Assembly: GCF_016598775.1 (NCBI RefSeq)
Contig: NZ_CP066802.1
Span: 1,240,001 to 1,304,000, forward strand
Source of the DNA: Actinomyces weissii
GTDB taxonomy: Bacteria > Actinomycetota > Actinomycetes > Actinomycetales > Actinomycetaceae
Length of the DNA stretch: 64,000 bases
Direction: 5' to 3'
A model generated the notes under the pieces. That model ran no database searches, had not been told where the DNA came from, and worked only from the letters and a program-made list of their open reading frames with translations. A program made the translations under genes and the position numbers. Of this stretch, positions 51,308 through 57,625 are shown piece after piece; within the stretch, counting starts at the first letter, position 1, and every line of letters begins with the position of its first letter.

Positions 51308-52843
51308 TCAGCCCGCCGCGCTGTGCAGGCGCACCCAGGCTGCCGCGACCTCCAGCCCTGACGGCGTCAGCAGGGTGGCCCCGCTGGCCCGCGGTTCCAG
51401 GAAGCTGCGCAGGGTGAGGACCAGCTCCCCCTGCCCCAGGTACAGCTCAGTGACCGAGGCGTCGTGCAGCACCTCCAGGCGGTCCGCCGCCCCCGCGGGC
51501 AGGGTCACCTGCCGCCTGGTGGCGTAGCGGGTCAGCCTGGAGGTGGAGCGGTCCACGGTCAGCTGGTCGCCGTCTAGGGTGATGTCCACGTGGCAGCCTT
51601 CGGTTCCTAGGCGCAGCGTCCAGGCGGGCCGCGCGCCCGGGGCCGGTTCCAGGACCAGCTGCCAGTGCCGCGAGCCCTCCAGCTCGGGGAGCCGGTGCGA
51701 CCCTGCGGGCAGGCAGGCGCCCGCCAGGACCGACCGCACCGCCCCTGGGGCCTGCGTAGGCACGGCCGGACGCTGCAGCAGCCGTCCCCCCCGCAGCGAC
51801 AGCACCCGCGGCACCGTCATGGTGTGGAGCCAGCCACCCGGGTCCAGGCTGGGGTGCTCGTCCTCCGTGGCGTTGCCCGCCCAGCCCATGAGCAGGACCG
51901 GCCCGGGCTCGCTGGGGCGCCGGGCAAATACCTGTGGAGCGTAGAACTCAAAGCCCCGGTCCAGCTCCGCCAGGGTGCCGTCGCACTCGCGCAGAGCGCA
52001 GCCCTCCAGCCTTCCGACGACGTAGACGCAGGGGAAGACGTTCTCGTAGCCCTCAGCCTGCGGCTCCATGCCCTGAGGGCAGAAGACCAGCACGTCCCGC
52101 TGCTGGCCGGTCTGCTCGTCGGTCAGGCGCACCAGGTTCGGGCACTCCCACATGTAGCCGAGGCTCTCCAAGGCCCCACCGGCGTCCGGGAAGACCAGCT
52201 CCCCCTCGAAGGTCCACTCCAGCAGGTCCCTGGAGCGGTAGAAGACGGCGGCGCCGGTGCGGTCGGCTCTCTGGGCGCCCACCAGCATCCGGTACTCCCC
52301 GGGCCGGTCGGGGTCACGGAAGACCTGCGGGTCCCGGTAGTGGGCGGTGAAGCCGGGCTCCGGCTGGGGAACTACCGGGTTGCCGGGGTGCTTCGCGAAG
52401 GTACGCAGGTCCGCACTGGTGACCAGGCACTGGGAGGCGTGCCGCTCGCTGGTGCGCGGATCCTTGAGGTTGCCGGTGTAGAAGAGCTGGAACGGCGCCT
52501 CCTGCGGGGCACGGGCCGCCTCCTCCGGCTCCAGCACCAGGGCGGTGCCGGAGTAGGCCCCGTTCGCGTCGTAGGCACTGTCCGGCACGATGGCGGGCTC
52601 GTGCTGACGCCAGCTGAGCAGGTCCGTGGAGCTGGCGTGCCCCCAGTAGACGAGCCTGCGCCGCGGGTGGAAGGGACCGAGCTGGAAGAAGGCGTGGTAC
52701 GTGCCCCGGTCCACCAGCAGGCCGTTGGGATCGTTCAGCCTTCCGACGGCCGGAGCCAGGTGGTAGCGCGGGTAGTCGGGGTCCACCTGGGCCCGCGAGC
52801 CCGCCAGGGCCTGGAGCGCCTGGGCCTTGAGGTCCTTAGCCAT
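51308..52843 (-). CDS. scrB: Sucrose-6-phosphate hydrolase (glycoside hydrolase family 32)
   Basis: The 511-residue enzyme should split sucrose-6-phosphate from the PTS into glucose-6-phosphate and fructose. GH32 marks are RLNDPNG with nucleophile Asp38, YRDPQVF (transition-state stabiliser) and MWECPNL (acid/base Glu). The five-blade propeller is followed by a C-terminal beta-sandwich. There is no signal peptide, consistent with an intracellular phospho-sugar substrate and not a secreted levanase. TAGCCT six bases before the ATG suggests a leaderless mRNA. It precedes scrA by 200 bases on the same strand. Confidence 0.9.
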   Translation of the reverse strand: MAKDLKAQALQALAGSRAQVDPDYPRYHLAPAVGRLNDPNGLLVDRGTYHAFFQLGPFHPRRRLVYWGHASSTDLLSWRQHEPAIVPDSAYDANGAYSGTALVLEPEEAARAPQEAPFQLFYTGNLKDPRTSERHASQCLVTSADLRTFAKHPGNPVVPQPEPGFTAHYRDPQVFRDPDRPGEYRMLVGAQRADRTGAAVFYRSRDLLEWTFEGELVFPDAGGALESLGYMWECPNLVRLTDEQTGQQRDVLVFCPQGMEPQAEGYENVFPCVYVVGRLEGCALRECDGTLAELDRGFEFYAPQVFARRPSEPGPVLLMGWAGNATEDEHPSLDPGGWLHTMTVPRVLSLRGGRLLQRPAVPTQAPGAVRSVLAGACLPAGSHRLPELEGSRHWQLVLEPAPGARPAWTLRLGTEGCHVDITLDGDQLTVDRSTSRLTRYATRRQVTLPAGAADRLEVLHDASVTELYLGQGELVLTLRSFLEPRASGATLLTPSGLEVAAAWVRLHSAAG

Positions 52844-52849
52844 GCTGCG

Positions 52850-52878
52850 AGGCTAGCACTGTGTCAAACGTACGTCAT
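52850..52878 (-). promoter_or_regulatory. scrB leaderless promoter and LacI-type operator
   Basis: On the minus strand the -10 box TAGCCT (52855-52850) ends six bases before the ATG. The operator-like TGTCAAACGTACGTCA (from 52862 on the plus strand) lies just upstream, between the -35 and -10 positions. It shares the 11-mer TGTCAAACGTA with the scrA site. Confidence 0.65.
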
Positions 52879-52930
52879 GGATATGGGTACACGCCCCGGG
52901 CTGCTCCGCTCCCCGCTCACTGCACGGCGA

Positions 52931-52936
52931 TAGGCT
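52931..52936 (+). promoter_or_regulatory. -10 box of a leaderless promoter for the Hsp70-like gene
   Basis: TAGGCT ends six bases before the ATG at 52943, with no Shine-Dalgarno sequence. Confidence 0.6.
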
Positions 52937-52942
52937 CCCCTC

Positions 52943-54544
52943 ATGGTCACCAGCACACCCAAGAGCCGCGTTCCTCGCCCACTGGGTCCCGCCGCCAGCG
53001 GCACCGCCGTGGACCTGGGTATCGACTTCGGTACCACCCGCACCGTGGTAGCCCGCGCCGACCGCGGCAACTACCCGGTGGTCCTGTTCCCGGACACCTA
53101 CGGGGACCTTAAGGAGTACCTGCCCTCGCTGACGGCGCTGACGGATGCCGGGCTGGTGCACGGCTTCGCGGCCGCCCAGGCGGCGCGGGACGGCGCCCCC
53201 TACCTACGCAGCCTCAAGCGGGTGCTGGCCTCCCCCACCGTCCGGGCTGAAACGCCGGTGCGCATAGGCGAGCAGAGCCTCTCCGTGCTGGAGGTACTGG
53301 TCTCCTTCCTGCGGCACCTGCACAACGAGCTGGTGGCCAGCCCGCAGGTGGGGGCCCAGGCCCTGAAGGACCCCGGAACCCAGATTGTCGCCGCCGTACC
53401 GGCACACGCCTTCAGCGCGCAGCGCCTGCTCACCCTGGAGGCCTTCCGCCTGGCCGGGCTGGGCGTGACCGCGCTGCTGAACGAGCCCAGCGCCGCCGGC
53501 TTCGAGTTCACCCACCGCCGCGCCTCCGAGGTGACCTCCAACCGCACCCAGGTGCTGGTCTACGACCTGGGCGGCGGCACCTTTGACACCTCCGTGGTGC
53601 GGGTGGACGGCACCAGCCACCAGGTGCTGGACTCACGGGGCCTGAGCGACCTGGGCGGCGACGACGTCGACCTGGTCCTGGCCGACCTGGCCCTGAAGGC
53701 AGCGGGTTTACGGGAGGAGGAGCTGGCCGCCAACGAGCTGGACGCGCTGCTGGACCAGTGCCGGGAGGTCAAGGAGGGGCTGTCCCCACAGACTCGCCGG
53801 GTGCTGGTGGAGCTGCGCGGGCAGGACGTGGTGGTGCCCACCCAGACGCTCTACGAGGCCTGCAGGCCCCTGGTCAACCGGAGCCTGGAGGCCATGGCCC
53901 CGCTCGTGGACCTGCTTGACGACGGTCGGCCGGACCTGTCCGAGGTGGCGGGCGTGTACCTGGTTGGCGGCGGCACCCGGCTCCCCCTGGTCGCCCGCAC
54001 CTTGCGGGAGCGTTTCGGGAGGCGGGTGCACCGCTCCCCCTACCCCAGCGCCTCGACCGCTATCGGCCTGGCCGTGGCGGCGGACCGCACGGGCTCCTAC
54101 GAGCTGGTGGACCGTCTTTCACGCGGCTTTGGCGTGTTCCGGGAGCAGGACTGCGGCTACCGCACCTCCTTTGACCCGATCCTGCTGGAGAGCTCGGTGC
54201 TGCCGGGAGTCAAGCGCAAGACCCCGGGAGCCGTGGCGGAGCGGACGTACCTGTCGGCGCACAACGTTGGCTGGTTCCGCCTGGCTGAGTGCACCGCAGT
54301 CAACGACCTGGGCGAGCCCTGCGGCGAGATGGCCCCCTACGAGGAGATCGTCTTCCCCTTCGACCCGGGGCTGCGGGGCCTGCCGGACCTGCGCGGCGTG
54401 GAGGTGCGGCGCGGTGAGGCTGGTTCTGGCCGACCGATCAAGGAGCGCTACGAGGTCACCTCGGCCGGGGTCGTACAGGTCTCCCTGACGGACGCCACCG
54501 ACGGCTACACCCGCTCCTACGTGCTCGGTAAGCGCACCAGCTGA
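52943..54544 (+). CDS. Hsp70-family (DnaK-like) ATPase of unusual architecture
   Basis: The 533-residue protein has the actin-like Hsp70 ATPase domain: phosphate-1 motif GIDFGTTRT, phosphate-2 VYDLGGGTFDTSVVRV, the NEPSAAGFEF segment and the adenosine motif VYLVGGGTRLPLV. It is shorter than DnaK (about 600-640). The region after about 390 does not read as the normal substrate-binding domain plus helical lid; it is a beta-rich piece of about 140 residues ending TDGYTRSYVLGKRTS. This suggests a specialised chaperone-like or sensing role, not DnaK itself. It diverges from scrB. No grpE or dnaJ is adjacent. Confidence 0.82.
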   Translation: MVTSTPKSRVPRPLGPAASGTAVDLGIDFGTTRTVVARADRGNYPVVLFPDTYGDLKEYLPSLTALTDAGLVHGFAAAQAARDGAPYLRSLKRVLASPTVRAETPVRIGEQSLSVLEVLVSFLRHLHNELVASPQVGAQALKDPGTQIVAAVPAHAFSAQRLLTLEAFRLAGLGVTALLNEPSAAGFEFTHRRASEVTSNRTQVLVYDLGGGTFDTSVVRVDGTSHQVLDSRGLSDLGGDDVDLVLADLALKAAGLREEELAANELDALLDQCREVKEGLSPQTRRVLVELRGQDVVVPTQTLYEACRPLVNRSLEAMAPLVDLLDDGRPDLSEVAGVYLVGGGTRLPLVARTLRERFGRRVHRSPYPSASTAIGLAVAADRTGSYELVDRLSRGFGVFREQDCGYRTSFDPILLESSVLPGVKRKTPGAVAERTYLSAHNVGWFRLAECTAVNDLGEPCGEMAPYEEIVFPFDPGLRGLPDLRGVEVRRGEAGSGRPIKERYEVTSAGVVQVSLTDATDGYTRSYVLGKRTS

Positions 54545-54553
54545 GGCCAGGCG

Positions 54554-54591
54554 GCCCGCCCGGGGCTGGCTGCCGCTGGCTCTGGGCGGGC
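54554..54591 (+). terminator. Terminator after the Hsp70-like gene
   Basis: GCCCGCCC (54554-54561) pairs with GGGCGGGC (54584-54591), starting ten bases after the stop codon. Confidence 0.6.
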
Positions 54592-54852
54592 AGTGAGGTG
54601 CTGGCTGCGGCGTCAGCCGTGGCCAGCTAGGGTCTCTAAAGGTCTAGGCAACCCAAGGGCCCTGGAGGTCGGTGGCGCGCCGGTCACGCCCTGGGGCTGA
54701 CGGCTGCCCGTGAACAGGGGCGGCTCTCGTTTCAGCTACTGCTATCCAGCCAAAGGAAGCGGGCCGTTTGCGTTCTGAGGGTGGCCTGCTGGGTGGCACC
54801 CACGGTGCCACGGCGCGCGAGGAGCTAGCTGTGTCCTGACTCCTGAGGCTGG
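54592..54852. other. Convergent intergenic region
   Basis: About 260 bases between the Hsp70-like gene and the MerR-family gene. GGTCTCTAAAGGTCTAGG near 54632 holds two GGTCT words. No gene or clear second terminator is seen. Confidence 0.4.
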
Positions 54853-55425
54853 TCACATGGCCCGCAGGCGGGCGTTGCGGCGCTTGGCCAGCTCGTCCTC
54901 GACCACGGGGGCGTCCCCGGCGTGCTCCACGGGCAGGGCGGCCAGCGAGCCCTCAACCTCCCGCCAGACCCGACCCACGGCGATCCCGAAGACCCCCTGG
55001 CCGCCAAGCACCAGGTCGATGACCTCGTCGTTGCTGGTGCACTCGTAGACGGAGGCGCCGTCACTCATCAGGGTGATGGAGGCCAGGTCGTCCACCCCGC
55101 GCTGGTGCAGGGCGTCGACGGCGGTGCGGATCTGCTGCAGCGAGACACCGGTGTCCAGCAGGCGCTTGACGACCTTGAGCACCAGGATGTCCCGGAAGGA
55201 GTAGAGCCGCTGGGAGCCGGAGCCCTTGGCACCACGCACGGAGGGCTCCACCAGCCCGGTGCGGGCCCAGTAGTCGAGCTGGCGGTAGGTGATGCCCGCA
55301 GCCCGGCAGGCGATGGGGCCGCGGTAGCCGGAGTCCGCACCCAGCTCAGGCAGGGGGTCACCAAAGAGCATTCCTTGGCTGCGCTGCTGCTGCGGGAGTG
55401 TGGCTCGGGCCTCGTTCGCGCTCAC
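54853..55425 (-). CDS. MerR-family regulator (Rv1830-like)
   Basis: The 190-residue regulator has a short disordered start (SANEARATLPQQQRSQGMLFGD), then a MerR winged helix (CRAAGITYRQLDYWARTGLVEPS, then SGSQRLYSFRDILVLKVVKRLLDTGVSL in outline). The C-terminal part (CTSNDEVIDLVLGGQGVFGIAV) is the domain of the actinobacterial Rv1830 group, not a metal sensor. The GTG at 55425 has AGGAG six bases upstream; a longer frame has no support. It ends the garA-ftsR-nuclease-MerR series, separated from the nuclease gene by 324 bases with its own likely promoter. Confidence 0.87.
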   Translation of the reverse strand: MSANEARATLPQQQRSQGMLFGDPLPELGADSGYRGPIACRAAGITYRQLDYWARTGLVEPSVRGAKGSGSQRLYSFRDILVLKVVKRLLDTGVSLQQIRTAVDALHQRGVDDLASITLMSDGASVYECTSNDEVIDLVLGGQGVFGIAVGRVWREVEGSLAALPVEHAGDAPVVEDELAKRRNARLRAM

Positions 55426-55562
55426 GGCTTGCTCCTGTCGGGGGTTGATCGGCGTCGGGGCGCCGGGTGCCGCCCTGTTTGGGGCACGTGAGAAACGATA
55501 GGTCCGAGCCCGCCCGGCCTCAATCAGTGGCTCGCGGGGTGTCGCACATGGCAAAGTTCTCA

Positions 55563-55577
55563 ACCTGAACTTCAGGT
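55563..55577. promoter_or_regulatory. Palindrome ACCTGAAcTTCAGGT upstream of the MerR-family gene
   Basis: A perfect 7-1-7 inverted repeat lies 138 bases before the GTG, in an AT-richer patch of the 324-base gap (55426-55749). It could be the regulator's own operator. The rest of the gap holds short CAC/GTG-rich words and no gene. Confidence 0.5.
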
Positions 55578-55749
55578 CCATTCGCTCGCAGCAGGCGCCA
55601 GAGAAAACGTTGATATGGCCAGCTTCCACGACACACACCCCCAACACCACCTGTGACTCATCTCACAACAGGGGTCACAGTAGACACACTGGTAACAGGG
55701 GGGCGGGCTTTGCGTCAACACGCGGCCGGACTTGTCCCGGTCGTCTGGA

Positions 55750-56220
55750 TCACGGCAGGAAGTCGTCGACCCGGGCCCCTTGCAGCTGGTCACGCATGCG
55801 CGCCACCGTCTCGTGCACAGAGGGCTCCCCCAGGTCCACCCCCTGCTGGGCCAACAGGCGGTCACTAACCCGGATGCCCAGCTCTGTCTGGCTAGCGAAG
55901 ACGATAGCCTCTCCCGGGGTGCAGTGCACCAGGGGCGCCTGCCCGTCCCCCGCTGTCAGCTCCAGGGAGGCCAGCAGCTCGCCGTCCGGCCCCACCTCCA
56001 CCAGGCCCCCGATCACCTGAGCCCGTACCGCCGTCAAGCAGCGGTGCAGCAGGTCCAGCCAGGACGGCGGCATACCCTGAGCCATGCCGGAGAGGGCCAG
56101 CCCCTCACGGGCGGTCACAGGTACGGCGATCATCCCGGGGCCGCCCTCCTCAAGAAGCACAGCCACGAGTCCGTCATCAGTGGCGGTCGAGCGCACACCA
56201 ACGATCCTCATCGGTCGCAC
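55750..56220 (-). CDS. Bifunctional nuclease (DUF151) family protein, Rv1829-like
   Basis: The 156-residue protein matches the BFN/DUF151 family: LLHRCLTAVRAQVIGGLVEV in the middle, then the conserved TPGEAIVFASQTELGIRVSDRLL and the C-terminal acidic-helix end. Members have been reported to have nuclease activity in plants; the bacterial role is unclear. The GTG at 56220 has TAGCCT six bases upstream on the minus strand, favouring it over an ATG nine bases later. It sits in the conserved order garA-ftsR-BFN-merR. Confidence 0.87.
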   Translation of the reverse strand: MRPMRIVGVRSTATDDGLVAVLLEEGGPGMIAVPVTAREGLALSGMAQGMPPSWLDLLHRCLTAVRAQVIGGLVEVGPDGELLASLELTAGDGQAPLVHCTPGEAIVFASQTELGIRVSDRLLAQQGVDLGEPSVHETVARMRDQLQGARVDDFLP

Positions 56221-56226
56221 GTGCCA

Positions 56227-56232
56227 AGGCTA
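56227..56232 (-). promoter_or_regulatory. -10 box of a leaderless promoter for the BFN gene
   Basis: TAGCCT on the minus strand ends six bases before the GTG at 56220. Confidence 0.55.
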
Positions 56233-56292
56233 CGGCCTGGAACCCGGCTTGTCTGAGGAATGGCGTGGGGTATTGGTCGCCCCGCTGGGCTC

Positions 56293-57036
56293 TCAGCCCA
56301 GGGAGCTCACGGAGCGGCGCAGCAGCGCCCCGTGCAGCTCGGCCAGCGCCCCGGCCAGGACAGCAGCCCGGTCCGCGGCCGCCGAGCTGGAACGCGCCCG
56401 GGCGGGGATGACTGCCTGGTCGATCATGTCGGCCTGCCGCTCTGCCGCCATCCGCACACCGCGCAGGTTGCGCAGCGGGATCCCACCACGCACGGCCGCC
56501 ATTGCGGCACTGACCACCCGCACGCTGTCCGCCCCGAACAGTCCCCGGGCGTTAGGCGAGACCAGGCCGATCTCGATCAGCTGCTCGATCTGGCTGACAC
56601 TGGCCCCACAGCGCTCCACCAGGTCCTGGAGGCCCAGCGGGCCGTCCGCAACCGTCTGGCCGTGACGCGCCACCACACGCGGGCCCTGCTTGGCCTGGGT
56701 GTCCTGGTCCAGCTGCTCCAGCCTCTCCCGGATCACTGACAGGGGCAGGTACTCGTCACGCTGGGCGCTCAAGGCGTAGCGTAGGCGCTCCACGTCCGCC
56801 CGTGAGTAGCGGCGGTAGCCGTTGCCTACACGGTGCGGGGCGATCAGCCCCTCGGTCTCCAGGTAGCGGACCTTGGAGATAGACAGGGCCGGGAACTCGC
56901 GCTTGAGCTCGTCCACGACCTGCCCGATCTTCATCTCGGGCTCGTGGGAGAGGGCGTGGGGCCAGGAACCACCTTGTGCTGGCTGACTGGCTGCGGCAGT
57001 GCTCGCCTGCCGCGCTCTGGCCGCGGAGGCGCTCAC
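56293..57036 (-). CDS. ftsR: MerR-family cell-division regulator FtsR (Rv1828-like)
   Basis: The 247-residue regulator has a disordered Ala-rich start, then a MerR winged helix (MKIGQVVDELKREFPALSIS, then KVRYLETEGLIAPHRVGNGYRRYSRADVERLRY in outline). The second half (about 150-247) is the helical effector region of the Rv1828/FtsR group. FtsR activates ftsZ expression in Corynebacterium. The GTG overlaps the garA stop codon (GTGA), so the two are translationally coupled. Confidence 0.9.
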   Translation of the reverse strand: MSASAARARQASTAAASQPAQGGSWPHALSHEPEMKIGQVVDELKREFPALSISKVRYLETEGLIAPHRVGNGYRRYSRADVERLRYALSAQRDEYLPLSVIRERLEQLDQDTQAKQGPRVVARHGQTVADGPLGLQDLVERCGASVSQIEQLIEIGLVSPNARGLFGADSVRVVSAAMAAVRGGIPLRNLRGVRMAAERQADMIDQAVIPARARSSSAAADRAAVLAGALAELHGALLRRSVSSLG

Positions 57037-57485
57037 CGGTCCCCGGCCGGGGCGATCGGCCCGGGGTGGTAGGTCATGCGGTACTTGCCGATCTGCACCT
57101 CGTCACCGGCGTTGAGCTGTGCCAGCTCCACCCGGGAGCGGTTCACGTAGGTGCCGTTCAGGGAGCCACACTCCCGCACGGCGTAGCCGCCCTCGGGGAC
57201 CTTGACGAACACGGCGTGCTTGCGTGAGACGGTCACGTCGTCCAGGAAGATGTCCGCCCGGGGGTGGCGTCCCACAGTCGTCTCCGGGGCGTCGAGCAGG
57301 AAGCGGGCACCGGTGTTGGGGCCGTGCTGCACGATCAGCAGCGCGGTGCCCGCAGGCAGCGCCTGGATAGCCGCCAGGTCCTGACCGCTGAGGCCCACGG
57401 CCACGTAAGTAGTCTCAGGCGCGGTGTCGACAGCACCGATCACCTGCGTGGAACTCGGCTCCAGATCCTTCGGCCCGTTTGTCAT
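57033..57485 (-). CDS. garA: FHA-domain signalling protein GarA/OdhI
   Basis: The 150-residue protein has an N-terminal ETTYVAV segment with adjacent Thr25 and Thr26, the kinase target site of GarA. The FHA domain follows: TVGRHPRADIFLDDVTVSRKH (quoted in part) and GSLNGTYVNRSRV, including the phosphothreonine-binding Arg, Ser and Asn. GarA controls 2-oxoglutarate metabolism under PknB/PknG control. The ATG at 57485 has GGGGAGAG five to six bases upstream. It is the first gene of the minus-strand garA-ftsR pair. Confidence 0.92.
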   Translation of the reverse strand: MTNGPKDLEPSSTQVIGAVDTAPETTYVAVGLSGQDLAAIQALPAGTALLIVQHGPNTGARFLLDAPETTVGRHPRADIFLDDVTVSRKHAVFVKVPEGGYAVRECGSLNGTYVNRSRVELAQLNAGDEVQIGKYRMTYHPGPIAPAGDR

Positions 57486-57625
57486 GGCTACTCTCCCCAC
57501 TTAGGCAGTGCTCGGCGCGCTGCTCAATGCCCAACCATAGCGGTGGGGCACGGGTCGCAGGATATCTGTTCCGTGGAAGTCCCGCACGCTCCTTGACGCT
57601 CCAGAAACAGGCTTACGGAGCACAT

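Noticed and set aside
52862-52868. TTGACA on the minus strand just before scrB as a -35 box
   Set aside because: It lies only six bases from the TAGCCT -10 box. The hexamer is part of the operator-like palindrome shared with scrA.
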